A stretch of 64,000 nt of DNA from contig JASKMD010000024.1 in assembly GCA_030144725.1 (NCBI GenBank), positions 6,051,897 to 6,115,896 of the forward strand, in the 5' to 3' direction. This DNA comes from Haematococcus lacustris. Its lineage: Eukaryota > Chlorophyta > Chlorophyceae > Chlamydomonadales > Haematococcaceae. Below, in pieces: positions 1 to 12,307 of this stretch (position 1 is its first letter; the number at the start of each line of letters is the position of its first letter). Under the pieces are notes generated by a model. The model worked only from the letters and a program-made list of their open reading frames with translations, made no database searches and had not been told where the DNA came from. A program made the position numbers and the translations under genes.

Positions 1-449
1 CGTGCGCCAAGGGCAGGACCAAGGCTAGTTATGTATGTTTGTGCTGAATGCGTGACATGAGCTCGCCATGCAAGCATGACAGACGGTTATTCTCAGTGGC
101 GTGGCGGTTGGCGTTTTCGGCTGAATATCCACAATTTGCAGGCGGGTCAGGAGCTTGCCACACTGCTCGCTGCTGCTGTCCTCGTAGACATCCATTGCAT
201 GACCCGTGGCGGCCATCACCTAGCCCACCCCTGAGACCCGCCACCTAGGACCATGCCTGGGCGATGCAATTGGCGTGTGTCTAATCATACAAGTCAAGCA
301 AGCAACCGGGATAGGGATGAGGGAAGTGGGATGGGGGTCAACCATGCAGCTACTCAATGAGGAGTTATTCATGCTTTGTCATGGTTGACCGGGCAAACTT
401 TGACTCGCTGGCAGCGGAACGATACGATTTTAGGCAATAAGCTAATCTG
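1..449. other. 5' flank of the SRP receptor beta gene
   Basis: I see no convincing gene here. The short open frames on both strands overlap each other and have no recognisable motif. The right-hand part is presumably the promoter and 5' untranslated region of the SRPRB gene that starts at 450. Confidence 0.4.
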
Positions 450-1588
450 ATGACAGCTAGTCTTCCGACGTCCGTAGCACAGCTTTTGCCACAGGGCATC
501 GCGGATGCGCTGAACGATCAGCGACCAGCGGTGCTACTGGCGCTTGCCGTTGTAGTGCTGACAGTGCTGCTCCTAGCCGTTGTCCTGCCGTTGCTCAAAT
601 CCAACCGCACGCGCGGCTCGCTGATTGTCGTGGCGGGTCCCTGCGGATCGGGCAAGACAACTCTCTTCTACCAGCTGCGCGATGGCTCCACCCACAACGG
701 AACGGTGGCCTCCATGCAAGAGAACTCAGGAGAGGTGCTAGTGAAAGGCGACAAGGGCCGAACAGTTGGCAAGGTGACATTGCTGGATGTGCCCGGCCAT
801 GAGAGATTACGGCACCGCCTTGAGCAGCATTTGAAGGATGCGGCTGCCGTCATATTCGTTGTGGATGCTGCAGACATCATGCCCCACAAGGTGGGCGTGT
901 CCGTCATAACTTGTGATGTTTCCCAGCTCTGCTGCTACTACTCCAACCGCTGCTGTTGCTGCTGGTGGTGGCATTAGGTGGAGGCAGCTGAGGAGTTGTT
1001 TGAGGTGCTGACCCATCCGTCAGTGTGTCGGCGCCGCGTGCCCTTGCTGCTGGCATGCAACAAGAGCGACCTGGACACCCAAGCCCACAGCCTGGACTTT
1101 GTGCGCCGCACCATTGAGCGCCAGCTGGATGCCATGCGCAAGTGAGGACCATGGTTGCTCCTGATGCACCCCCCAGCCCCCAGCCCCTGTAACACACTAA
1201 ACGATCTCAAGGGCGGCAAGGGGGCTGCTCCCATATGTCATCGTCTGAAGCACTCTGACACTGCTCACTGCACACTCTGTTCCTAGCGCACTCGTGATGT
1301 GAACCCTGGAGTAATATCATGGCCCATGCCTGCATGTTCCACCGCATGTGGGCAGTACATCACGAAACGCCATAGCCCACTCAACTTCACCCTGCCGTGT
1401 GCAGGACACGGGCCACGGTTTCGCCGGAGATGGCGGCCAAAGCGGCACTGCTGGGCAAGGCGGGAGATGCCGGTGGCCTCAGCCTCAGCCTTGACAAGCT
1501 GCGGAGCCCAGTCAGTGCAGTGGAGTGCTCGGCTTTGACGGGGCAGGTGCAGGCGCTGCATGCCTTCTTGGCAGGCTTTGCCAGATGA
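450..1588 (+). CDS. SRPRB: Signal recognition particle receptor subunit beta (SRPRB-like GTPase), 3 exons
   Basis: Membrane-anchored small GTPase that tethers the SRP receptor alpha subunit to the ER for co-translational targeting. Exons 450-890, 978-1141 and 1405-1588 join in phase to 262 residues, close to the usual 250-280. Residues about 27-49 form a hydrophobic membrane anchor. The GTPase motifs are visible in order: P-loop GPCGSGKTT (about residue 63), the G3 motif DVPGHERLR (about 111), VVDAAD (about 137) and the G4 motif NKSD in exon 2. Exon 3 supplies the C-terminal ECSA-type motif before TGA. Both introns are GT-AG with algal-looking borders (AAG/GTGGGC; CAA/GTGAGG with CAG/G). The ATG at 450 is chosen because it directly precedes the anchor segment. 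The family call is firm; exon borders were inferred by hand. Confidence 0.93.
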
Positions 1589-2916
1589 GGCGGGGCGCAG
1601 GGGCTTGGGGCAGAGTGGGGGTGGGGGTGGGCTGCCATGACAGGGCGGCTGTAGCACAAGCTGCAGGAGAAGAGGGCGGTGGCAAGCATAGGTTGACAAG
1701 GGCGGCCAGCCTATGGTTTTGGCTATGGTTGTTACCTGGGCTGTGGTGTGTGTGAGTGTTTCCAAGTTTTTGGTGTGTGCAAGGTGCACACTGGGACTAG
1801 GGCGGCGCATCCTACACACAGGCTTGTTCGTTGCACACCTTTATGTTGTTCGTTGTTGTGGTGTCCGCCGTTGTGTTGAGCATTGTGGCATGGCCAGTAG
1901 ACATCAGAAGTGGGAAACCCGGACATGCAGCTATAGCGACTGGCAGCAATAGCAGCAGATGATTTGTAGCAGGCTTGCATGTATGCATGTATGTGCATGC
2001 ACTCCATGAACTAGCACTGCCATGCACTCTACAGCTTCAGGTTGTTCATAGTATTGGGCATGGGCAGGTATCTCAAGACCACCGCCACTGTCAAGGACAC
2101 TGTTAGCCACCGCACACACAGCAAGGTACACAGTATGTCAACGATACAAAACCAAGCAGTGGATGCACCTCATGGCATCTGCCTGACCCACAGGGCGTGT
2201 TCATGGCCACCAAGGGGCTAGCTGCCAAACACAAACAAGTGATGGGTGCAGAGCAATGCGCGGTTCACAATGAAGCTGAGGTTGCATCCCTTGGAGTCAA
2301 TCACCTACAGGTGAAAGAGCTCAACGGCAGGTGATGTTTCAGCATTGCATTGAAAAAGAAGAAGACTACTCCAATGAAGACCGGCATGCGATGCAAGGGA
2401 GGAGCTTTCACTTGGGGCGCGGCCTACACCCACCACCTACCCTAGGTGTGCAGGAACCCCTCACAACCTCCTTGCCCGACCGTAGCGGTTTTAGGAAATG
2501 TTGCGAGAGCATAAAACCGCTTGTCTTGTGGCGCATGTTGAGTAGTATGGTGGTGCCGGTTGGTGTGACATCAACAACTTCGAGAAGTAGCTGTGTGTGC
2601 GTGTTGTAAGAGATGCCGCCTACTCCCAGCAGGATGGACCCTTTTGTGAGTGTGTATCCTGCTGATCTAATGGCTTCTGCCAGGTCAATGTGTTGAGTGG
2701 TAGCTTTGTCCAATTGCTCAGCCCAGTACTTAGTGAGAGTATGAAAGAGACGGCCCATGTGCATGAGCTCCAAATTGTTCTAATTGCAAGTGATCCAGTC
2801 GCCGTTGCTTGTAAGGGTTATCAGGGTGCCGTCGTTCGCTAGCAGCACATACCTGTGTGCACTGACGTCGGCTGCATTGACGGCTATAGACCTGGCGGGT
2901 CCTATGCGCCACAGCT
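1589..2916. other. Intergenic spacer with no recognised gene
   Basis: This stretch holds the presumed 3' untranslated region of SRPRB and unassigned sequence. The only notable open frame is 2408-2773 on the minus strand, 121 codons with ordinary amino-acid composition and no motif I recognise. It could be a fragment of a mobile element, since a copia remnant lies immediately to the right. Confidence 0.35.
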
Positions 2917-3589
2917 ATGAGGCATGGCATGCTCGCATCAACCAATCATGGTTCACCACAAACACTCGCGCCAGCACCACCGGGTGGTGCAACCAGCAGC
3001 ACTGGGGCTGGCAGCGGCAGCAGCGCAGGGGATGGCAGCGGTGCAGCTGGCAGCGGTGGGGGCACAAGGGCTGGTGGCAGCGGCAGTAGCGCAGCGGGTG
3101 CAGCAGGTGGGGAAGGTAGTGGTGCTGCAAACCTCCTGCGCCAATCCAGCCGGCTGCGGGGTATTCAGCCTGAGTTCGCTGGTGTCAGATCTGTGGCTGT
3201 GGCAGAGCTTCCTGCAGAGGGGCCAGCAATTCCAGCTACCATTGAGGAGGCTTTGGCTGGGCCGCAGTCAGAGCAGTGGTCATTGGCTGCTGCTGAGGAG
3301 ATGCAGTCGTTGCTGAGCTATGGCACCTGGGAGCTGGTTGAGCTGCCCCAGGGGTGTCATCCCCTGGCTAATCGCTGGGTGTGGTCAGTCAAGCGGGATG
3401 GGCGGGGCAGCATAGTGCGGTTCAAGGCAAGGCTGGTGGTCAACGGGAGGGCATTGACTTCCATGAGCTACATGCCCCGGTCAGCAAGCATGCCACGGTG
3501 CGGGCCCTGCTAGCTGTGGCAGCAGCTGAGGACATGGAGCTAGAGCATCTGGATGTCAAGACAGCTTTCCTCAATGGCTTCATAATCTG
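2917..3589 (+). pseudogene. Decayed Ty1/copia retrotransposon fragment (start of reverse transcriptase domain)
   Basis: A Ser/Gly/Ala-rich linker (about 2960-3130) is followed by the typical N-terminal part of a copia reverse transcriptase: a PATIEEALAGPQSEQW-type stretch, then GTWELVELP, NRWVWSVK and FKARLVV near 3420-3440. The frame then breaks. The continuation REGIDFHELHAPVSK and the conserved LDVKTAFLNG are in a different frame (about 3446-3580), with several residues of the usual linker missing between. The domain stops after AFLNG, so the YVDD catalytic core, RNase H, integrase and LTRs are absent. A 17-bp sequence (aatctgaacctagcaag) is repeated directly just after the break point (about 3585-3632). 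This is a dead 5'/3'-truncated fragment; the family call rests on consensus motifs known for copia pol. Confidence 0.8.
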
Positions 3590-3751
3590 AACCTAGCAAG
3601 TCCACAAAACAAGTAATCTGAACCTAGCAAGCCTTGCTCCAACAGAAAGTCTGGACACGACCAGTGGAGTCTGGAGTTACAAGTGTGGTTGCTGGGCCAA
3701 CTGTGTTTCACCATGCCGCATATGGGCACATGCACTGCCATGCGACGCTGT

Positions 3752-3756
3752 TTACA
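3752..3756 (-). terminator. Probable polyadenylation signal of RPA1 (TGTAA on the minus strand)
   Basis: The minus strand reads TGTAA about 88 bases downstream of the RPA1 stop codon. TGTAA is the common poly(A) signal of Chlamydomonas-type algae. A pentamer is short, so the position is suggestive only. Confidence 0.4.
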
Positions 3757-3843
3757 TTTTGCTGAAGACTCGCTAACACAAGCCACTGCTGACATATGGA
3801 CCATGCCCCCCTGGCCTCATCACCCCTACCCAATAGGCCCCTG

Positions 3844-6441
3844 TCAGAAGATAGGTCGCCCCATGGCGCCTTGCTGGGGACCTGGGCCCCCTCCATACCC
3901 CCCATACCCAGGGGGCCCCCCCTGCTGCTGCTGACCTGCTGGAGGGCCCCCTCCCCCTGTGCCATAGCCACCCCCTCCATAACCAGGACCCCCCCCTTGC
4001 TGTGGCTGCTGCTGCCACCCCCCTGGCGCCCCCCCATACCCCCCCTGCTGCTGCTGACCGTACATGCCGCCTCCCCCGCTGCCATCTGGCGCCCCCATGG
4101 CAGCGGGGGGGCCCCCATACCCGCCCTGGTAGCCCCCGCCCCCCCCATACATACCTGGGCCGCTGGCTCCATACCCCTGCTGGGGGGGGCCCCCCATCTG
4201 CTGCTGCTGCTGCGGGGGGGGCATGCCATTGTCGTATGAGACAGGTCGGCCCTGGTACCCCCCTGGCCCCCCCGCCCCCCCCCCTGCCCACAGGTGACAC
4301 TATTGCATGCTGCACCCCCCCTGGCCCCCCAAACCCCCCCTGCTGCTGCTGCTGCTGCTGCTGCTGTCCCCCAAAGCCGCTGGGGCCTGCTAGCCCCCCC
4401 TGCTGCTGCTGAGTAGCGGGGCCCTCAGGGGGGCGGGCTTGCAGCGCTGGGATTCCTGCCTCTAGCTTGTGGATGATATCAAGCACCACCTGGGCAGTGG
4501 GCACAGGCAGGAGAGAGGGAGAGGGCGTGCAATGGACAAGGTGAACCAGGGTGGGTCAGGGGTGAGGGGGTGGGAGGGGGTGGGAGGAGGGGGGAGGGGG
4601 TGGGCGGGGGTGGGTCAAGGGTGCGGGGTGGGGAGGAGTGAGGAGGGGGTGGGAGGGGGTGGGTTAGGTGGGAGGCGGTGGTGAGGTAGGGAAGAGGGGG
4701 TTCCAAGGTTGAGGGCTTGAGCAGGGCAAGGGTGAGAGCGCAGGGGGTGAGGGCAGGAGGGGGCCTCAGCGAAGGGAGGGCCTCAGCAGAGGGTCCTACC
4801 GCGGACTCTTTGGCATAGTTGACCTCCTCCATCTTGAAGATGGACACCTTTATGCGCGTCTCCTCGTTCCACGTGTCCTCCGCCACTTTCAGCCGGAACA
4901 CCATGTGCTTGAAGTTGAACAGCTGAGGGCACGCAGCAGCCACCAGGGAGACAGGGGTAAGGTGAAGGCAGCAGCAGCAGCAGCAGCGGGAGCAGCAGCA
5001 GCCCCCCCCAAACCCCCCACCTCATGCTCTTACACCCCCTACCCAAAAAGGTTTCCTCCCTGCCCTTCCCTCCCTTCCCCTGCCCCATCCTTGCCCCGCC
5101 CCGCCCTCCCTGCCCTCCCTACCCCTCTCTGCCCCTGCCTGCTCCAGCTACCTCCACAACCTGACCTCACTGCCTCATCGCCTTTCCAGTGTCCAAGGTC
5201 AAAGCATGACGCACCTGACCCACACGCTCATCCCACTCTGGCTGCTCATTCCGCATCTGGACATACTTGTCGGCCGGGAAGCCAAACAACACGTCGGCAC
5301 TGTCACCAAAGGCAGACAGCCACTGCTGGCCCGTGTGGTCCAACACGGTCAGGCTCAGCATGTAGCGCCACACCGGCTGGTAGGTGGTCTGCGGCAGCCA
5401 AGGTTGAGGGCAGGGCAGGGACGGGCAGGGCAGGGGAAAGCAGAGGCTAAGTGGATAGTTTAAGGCGAGGGCAGGGCAGGTGTGAGGGGAGAGCAGGTGA
5501 GGGGAGGGCAGGTGAGGGGAGGGCAGGTGAGGGGAGGGCAGGTGAGGGGAGGGCAGGTGAGGGGAGGGCAGGTGAGGGGAGGGCAGGTGAGGGGAGGGCA
5601 GGTGAGGGGAGGGCAGGTGAGGGGAGGGTGCATCAAGGAGGCGGTGAGGTCCAGAGCCCCTCCCTCCCCGCTCACCTGGTTGCAGCGGTCGCAGCTGTAT
5701 TCGCCTGGCTGTATCTCGCTCATCTTTTTCTGGCAGGACCTGCCACTGAAGGTGGCTGGGCAGGAGGGGTACACCACCCCTGGCTGGTTGCTGGACTGGG
5801 TGCGTAGGAAGTTGATGGTGGCAGTCACCTGCAGGCTGGGCAGAGGCAGGAGGTCAGGCAAGCTGGGGCAGGCAGGCAAGCAGGCAGCGGGGTTGAGGGC
5901 AGGGGCAGGGGCAGGGGCAGGGGCAGGGGCAGGGGCAGGGGCAGGGGCAGGGGCAGGGGCAGGGGCAGGGGCAGGGGCAGGGGCAGGGGCAGGGGCAGGG
6001 TTCAACTGTGTGCCCAGTTCCACACAGGGCATGTTGTCGGGGTCCCACTCACATTGACCCACTCAGGTTTGCCCAGGGTGCCCAGTCCCTCATCCTTGAT
6101 GGCTTGCAGCGTGGTGCGGTTGTTGGAGCGGCCACCCCCCCCACCACCCCCCTGACCACTCATGGCCACAGGGGCTGCAGAGGCTCCCCCTTGATCCCAC
6201 CTGCTCCAGCAGCAGCAGCAGCGGCGGCAGTGGCGGCGGCAGCAGCAGCAGCAGCGGCCGCGGTGGCGGCAGCAGCAGCAAGAAGAAGTAGAAGCAGGAG
6301 CAGAAGAAGCAGCAGAAGCGAAAGAAGAAGAAGAAACGCAGTATCAATACAGCATGGATGCTGCCATCATGTTGTGATGGACAGGCAGGTCCCCCTGCCG
6401 CCCCAGCCGACATCCCTGCCGCCCCTGTTGCTGCCGGCCCC

Positions 6442-6475
<34 letters not shown>

Positions 6476-7284
6476 CCCCTGGCCCCTCTCACCAGGCCCT
6501 GAGGTGGGGAGTCTGGGGGCAGGCCGGCTCCAGGTGCACCTGGCTGCTGTTCAGGGTGCTCAGGGTCTTCCCGTTGAAGTCCCCTACCCGCACGGCCTTG
6601 GCAGCCACGATGGGGTGAGCCCCTGTCTTGAAGGCCTGCACCACCACCACCACCACCACCACCACCACCACCACCAACACAGGCCACATTATTAGTGGCG
6701 GCGGCGGCGGCGGCGGCTAGTAGACATTATTAGTGGCGGCGGCGGCGGCGGCGGCTAGTAGACATTATTGGTGGAGGCGGCAGCAGCAGCAGCAGCGGCG
6801 GCGGCGGCAGCAGCAGCGGCGGCGGCGGCAGCGGCAGTGATTGTGAGGGCAAAGTTATGTAGCAGGTGGTGACAGTGGCCACATACTCCTAGCAGCACTG
6901 CTAGATGCAGGTATAGGGTCTGGTGCGTGACGCTGGCGGTGTGGGGCGGTGGCACATGTTGGAGGAGTGCCGTGAACTGATGCTGGCAGCACTGCTGCTG
7001 CTACTGCTGCTGTCCGCTCCTGTCAGCACTGGGCTGTCAGCACTGGGCTGTCTGCCCTGCTCCAGGCCCTCTGTCTACTGCAGCCCCAATCCACACTGGC
7101 TGCCCAGCAACCCACAAACCAGCACCTGGCTCCGGATGCCTCAAGTGACCCCACTGCCCTCCAGTCACCCTCCGCACTGCTTCTGCTTACTTACCTTGGT
7201 TGCTGCATAGTAAGTAAGACCTGTAATGTCTGTCAAGTAACTCACCCTGCTCTTACTTTTAACAGGCGTACACAGCAGTTTTAC

Positions 7285-7359
<75 letters not shown>

Positions 7360-9878
7360 CTCTCCTCGTGTGTTGCAGCTGCCAGGTGCAGGCTGTGACT
7401 CCCCTTCAGCGCAGCGCCTGCCCAGCCTCCCACCTGCTCCAGGTCGTTCCCTGGTTTGTCCACAAAGTTGCCCCACAGGGTGATCTCGATGCTGCGGTTG
7501 CTGTCGTCCCGGATGACCACCGCTCTCTTGCGGGTCTCCTCACCGGTCTTGCGGGTGATGGTGCTCCAGGCGCCAACCTGCACCCACCACACCACACCAC
7601 TACCTCATCACCACCACCACCACCACCACCACCACCACACCACCACCATAACACCACCACCACAGCTCTTCAGAAGCCACGTTATTGGGGCACCAGGAGG
7701 CTGGTGAGTGTGACGATGTGTGCTGTTGGGTGCAGCGCCCAACAAGCAACTAGGCCAGGTGGAGAGTGTGATGATCACACATGCAGTCAGGGGGCAGAGG
7801 CGCCATGCCATCAGTGCACCTGGTCTGGGAGATGATGCATCACAGCAATGATAGCAAGGATGAAGACAGTGGGCATGAGGCCCACAAGCTTAGGATCTGA
7901 AACAGCAGAAAGTGATGCATTTGGCTCAAATGCGCTTTGGCAGGTTGATGTGATGTGTGAGGAATGAGCGACCATGGGCAGCGCTGAAGGTGAGTAGAAG
8001 GTTGAGGGAGGAGGGGATAGCATGAGGAGGGGAGGGGGAGTGCTTGCAGTCTGCCTATCAGAAGTAAGGCAGGGCTCAGGGGTGGGAGGGCAGTGTCAGA
8101 AGCAAGGGGGCAAGGGGCGAGCAAGGCTTCCAAGGGGGGCCCAGAGGCAGGGGGGGCAATGACGGCAAGGGCAACATCACTCTTACGTTTTCCACCACTC
8201 CGATGACATCCACGATAGTATTGGCCGGGCACGCCTCCAGCTCCTCAATCCGGCGGAACTGAGGGCAGGCAGTAGTGAAGGCAGGCAAATGGCGGGTGGG
8301 CAGCCGGCAGGTGGGCGGGCGGGAAGGCAGGGGGCGGGCAGACAAAAGTTGGGCGGGCGGGAAGGCAGGGGGCGGGAGGGCGGGGAGGCAGAGGGTGGGC
8401 GGGCGGGCTGGCAGGCAAGGGGCCGGCACGCGGGCACGCAGGCCATGCTCAGCCTCTGTCATGCTCAGCCATCCCTGTCGTTCCGCTTTCTTCCTTGCTG
8501 ACTGGCCATCCCTCCACCCACCTGCCCGTGGCTGACCCAGCCAGCCCCATCTGGCCCCTCTGACCCGTGCCGCCCAAGCCCACCTTGTATTGCACCATAG
8601 GGATGGCTGAGGACTCAGCGTCCTCCGTGCACAGCTCCAGGATCGACTCCCGCTGCAGCTGCACCTCATATTCGTGGTTGGTGCTGTTGAATTGCTGCAT
8701 GCAGGCCAGGCAGACAGCAGGCAGGCAGACCTGGCAGTGTCAGACGCTGCGGGTCGCATCATGCAGCAAAACATCCACCCTCCTCCCACTCCACCCTGCC
8801 CTCTGCCCCCACCCTTGCTTCCTCCCTCTCTACCTCCCTCCCGCCCGCCCTCCCTCCCTCCCTCCCTCCCTCCCTCCCTCCCTCCCTCCCTCCCTCCCTC
8901 CTACCCTGCTTTGCAACCTTCATCCAGCCCCTGCCCTGCCCTGCTGCCTCCCCTCCCACCCAGCCCCTGCCCTGCCCTGCTGCCTCCCCTCCCACCCAGC
9001 CCCTGCCCTGCCCTGCTGCCTCCCCTCCCACCCAGCCGCTGCCCTGCCCTGCTGCCTCCCCTCCCCACCCAGCCCCTGCCCTGCCCTGCTGCCTCCCCTC
9101 CCACCCAGCCCCTGCCCTGCCCTGCTGCCTCCCCTCCCACCCAGCCCCTGCCCTGCCCTGCTGCCTCCCCTCCCACCCAGCCCCTGCCCTGCCCTGCTGC
9201 CTCCCCTCCCACCCAGCCCCTGCCCTGCCCTGCTGCCTCCCCTCCCACCCAGCCCCTGCCCTGCCCTGCTGCCTCCCCTCCCACCCAGCCCCTGCCCTGC
9301 CCTGCTGCCTCCCCTCCCACCCAGCCCCTGCCCTACCGGCTTCTTGGGGTTCAGGCTGGCCTTTGACAACATGTAGATACCGCCCTCCTGCAGGCCAGGC
9401 CATGCCAGCACACCATCCCTAGCTTGCCTGTCAGAGCAGTCTACTGTGTGGCAGCAGGTGATGGAAGTGAGGCAAATAGGGCAGGGGGTCAAGGGAGGGT
9501 GGGAGACGAGAGCTGTGGATAAGCCACTCTGGTACGCTGGCGCTACGTGCAGAGGGTCAGTTACCTCAGCCCCTCCCTTCTGCTTGGCTGCCTTACCCAC
9601 CCTGGCCACCCTGCTGACACCCTGTCCTGTCCCTCGCAGCTGCCTTACCATGGACCCCTACTACCACCCTGCCCCATGCTCCGCAACTGCCTCACCCTGA
9701 CATGGTCTTACACCCTGTCCCCTCCTCCTCCGCAGCTGCCTCACCCTGACCAGGTCAAAGAACTTGTCGACTTGGTCGTTGAAAGCCGTAACCCGGATCT
9801 CGCCCCCATCACGGTCCAGCAGGTCAAAGTTGAACAGCTTGCCCTCCCCTTTCACGCTGTTGTACCTGCAGGTAAGGT

Positions 9879-9910
<32 letters not shown>

Positions 9911-12307
9911 TAGGCATGGCCTAACCCTATGCCCTAGCCTTAACGATAACCCTTCTACCAGCTATGCCCTAGCCCGTTATCCACAGTTGCCACTGGTGCT
10001 TTGGCAAAGGCTGTTGCGGCTGTACCAATGGCTGCTGCCTGCCACATGGGCTAACATTCTGTTGTGGCGCCCAGGTGGTGTGACCTGCGGACCCTCGCTA
10101 CAGCAACTGGTGCACATCATGCAGCGGCTGCTGCCACTGCCGTTAGCAATGCTGCTCACAGCACTGTTGCCGCCGCCACTGCTGCTGTCACTGCTGCCGT
10201 CGCTGCCGCACCCCCTGCTGCCGCCCCTGCTCCAGGCATTGCTGCTGTCCTCCCTGTCCTCCTAGCCACCCCTGCTGCTGCTGCTGCTGCTGCCGCTGCC
10301 GCTGCTGCTGATGATGATATGATGATGGCGGTGCCGCTGACCCTATGTCTCCTCCAGCCACCCCTGCTGCTCCCACTGACTCTACGCCACTGGTGTCGCT
10401 GCCACTGACACCAGCGGCCCTGGAAGCAGGGCCCCCACCCCCACCCCACCCCACCCCACCCCCACCCACCCCACCCCACCCCACCCCACCCCACCCCACC
10501 CCACCCCACCCCACCCCACCCCACCCCACCCCACCCCACCCCACCCCACCCCACCCCACCCCACCCCCCCCCCGCACCTTCGCAAATCCGACTTTGACGT
10601 ACAGCGGGCTTTCACCGCCCAGCGGCTGTTGTAAGGGTTCAGGCTGCGGATGGGCACGATGCGTGCAGGCGCCTCGTTGCGGGCAGTGGGCCCCCCGCCC
10701 CTCATGTTGTACTGATCCTGCGTCCCGCCTCCACCCCCACCACCCCGACCGCCTCCTGCACCGCCCCCATAGCCACCAAAGCCACCGGGGGGGCCACCCG
10801 CGCCCGCACCCATGCCCCCACCACCATAGCCCATGGCACCACGGTTGCCACCTGCATGGGACAGCATGGCAGGGGGCAGCATGGGGTGGGTGGGTAGCTG
10901 CGTCATCGAGGTGGAAAGATGATCTGCAGGCAGGCTGAAGGGGGAGGGGGGCTGGCGTGGTGTGTGAGGCGCGGCATAGAGGGGCTGGCGTGGAGTTCTG
11001 AGACGCGCAGTGGTGAGCAGGGAGCCTGGCCTTGGCCCTTGGCTGCCTGCTCACCCAAGTGCTTGGTGCTGCAGGGCTTGCGGGCCTACGCTGTCTGTCA
11101 CACCTTTCAATGCCTTCAAATGGCATCTGGCATTTGTAAGTATCATGCATTACAGCAAAAGTTACACATGTCTCACACATGACGTCGTAGTGTAAGAAGG
11201 GATGTCTGGGTCACAGGCTGCGTAAAAGCTACAAACGTGTGTATGGCTTGTAAGCACTGTTGCCGATGCAGTTTGGGAAATTGAGTCGCAGCCACATACC
11301 TGATGGTGGACCCCCATAGCCAGGACCCTGCTGAGGTCCTCCCCACTGGCCGCCGCCCCCGCCCCCTCCCCCCCCAGGGGGGCCCCCCGGCCCACCGCCT
11401 GCCTTCGGAAACCCCCCTCCTGGGGCCCCCCCAGCACCATAGCCGCCGCCTGGTCCCGCCCCCCCAGCCCCAGGAGGCCCGCCATACCCCCCTTGCGGGT
11501 GGGGTTCGGCCTTGATATATGGGTCAGGCTTTACAGGCCCTGTGCCCCCGTAGCCTGCGCCATAGCCAGCTGCTGGGCCCTGGGGCCCATGGGGGGCCTG
11601 GGAGGGAGGGATCCCTGGCTGTGGCCCTAGTGCTAGGGGAAGGGCGCCGGGGGCGGTGCTGGCGGCTGCCTCGCCATCCCCCAGCGGGACGGGCGCGCCA
11701 AAGACACGGTTAGCATGGCCTGCTACCTCCATGTGCAGCACGATTAAGACTCTGCAAGAGGCAAGCAAGGTGGGACTGTGAGCACAGGGATGTCAAGGAC
11801 AGTGGCAGTGTGCAAGGTATCAAATGGTATGAGTGGCTACAGAATGTCCATCAAGATGTGTCAGGCTGCCTTCGAGGGTGTGCAAGGGGGGGGGTCAATC
11901 ATTTTGGGGAGGGGGGAGGCTCACAGGCGCCCATTGACGTGCTGTCGCAGGAGCTCGCCAAGGCTGAGGACAGCATTAGGAACGTATGCGTCGGGCCTGC
12001 TCTCTATCTCTTTCACGGCTTGCGAGGACAGCATTAGGGCCTTTGAGTGCTGGCCGTCGCTAACGTAGATGCGCAAGCGCTTCTGCGCTTCACCAGATGC
12101 GCCGGCTTTGGCAGGCATGGCTTTCACCTCTGCGCAAGTCAAATGGGAAACTCGACCCCGGACGCGACTTAACAATAATCCGTCGCAGCTGCGTCCACAC
12201 ATTCTGCGCACACCTTGGAGCTGCACAAATACTGGATACCCCACCGGGCTCCCAGCTACGATGGCACTTAAGAAGCCGGTGCTGAGCCCGTCGATTGATT
12301 CAGGCAT
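3844..12307 (-). CDS. RPA1: Replication protein A 70 kDa DNA-binding subunit, about 14 exons
   Basis: Large subunit of the RPA heterotrimer, which coats single-stranded DNA in replication, repair and recombination. Exons, 5' to 3': 12307-11925 (N-terminal DBD-F, from MPESIDG), 11751-11300 (LIVLHMEV plus Gly/Pro linker), 10851-10578 (PIRSLNPYNSRW, start of DBD-A), 9865-9745 (GEGKLFNFDLLDRDGGE), 9387-9337, 8694-8584, 8258-8187, 7577-7434 (DBD-B), 6635-6493, 6200-6053, 5828-5676 (zinc ribbon of DBD-C, C-X8-C-X13-C-X2-C), 5388-5215, 4922-4800 (FKHMVFRLKVAEDTWNEETR) and 4489-3844. All phases agree through 4800. The last exon encodes a Gln/Gly-rich tail of about 200 residues not found in animal RPA1, and its frame slips by one base in C-rich homopolymers near 4262-4284. 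Length is about 1000 residues against about 620 in human, the excess being linker and tail. An in-frame ATG at 12355 is an alternative start. Confidence 0.93.
5479..5631. repeat. 15-bp minisatellite in an RPA1 intron
   Basis: About ten near-perfect copies of a 15-bp unit (gtgaggggagggcag) lie in the intron between the RPA1 exons at 5388 and 5676. Each copy carries a splice-donor-like AG/GTGAGG on the plus strand, but the gene is on the minus strand, where the units read as a pyrimidine-rich tract. Confidence 0.9.
5895..6000. repeat. (GGGGCA)n hexanucleotide array, about 17 copies
   Basis: Perfect hexamer run inside the RPA1 intron 5829-6052. The same unit forms the large array at 14954-16075 and recurs near 61815-61930. 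Confidence 0.95.
6211..6492. repeat. Intronic simple-sequence stretch (CAG/GCGGCG and GAAGAA tracts)
   Basis: The intron between RPA1 exons 6053-6200 and 6493-6635 is filled by interrupted trinucleotide tracts: GCA/GCG around 6210-6280 and GAA-rich sequence around 6285-6340. Confidence 0.75.
6637..6840. repeat. (CCA)n and (GCG)n microsatellites
   Basis: A (CCA)n run at about 6640-6675 is followed by two copies of a roughly 50-bp block made of (GCG)n plus a ctagtagacattatt-type spacer, then more GCA/GCG repeats to about 6836. All of it lies in an RPA1 intron. Confidence 0.85.
7285..7353. repeat. (CAG)n microsatellite, about 22 copies
   Basis: Near-perfect CAG run in the RPA1 intron 6636-7433. 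On the transcribed sense strand it reads CTG. Confidence 0.95.
7604..7655. repeat. (CAC)n microsatellite
   Basis: Interrupted CAC repeat immediately upstream of the RPA1 exon ending at 7577 (minus strand), forming part of that intron's 3' end. Confidence 0.85.
8846..9333. repeat. (CCCT)n run plus 36-bp minisatellite, about 11 copies
   Basis: A CCCT run (about 8846-8900) is followed by about eleven near-identical copies of a 36-bp C-rich unit (about 8925-9333) containing cctgccctgctgcctcccct. It fills the RPA1 intron between exons 8694 and 9337 and stops directly at the splice donor of the 9337-9387 exon. Confidence 0.93.
10433..10570. repeat. (CCCCA)n pentanucleotide array, about 25 copies
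   Basis: Near-perfect pentamer array ending a few bases from the splice donor of RPA1 exon 10578-10851. The sense strand is (GGGGT)n. The same unit occurs at 36075-36147 and 38691-39326. Confidence 0.95.
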
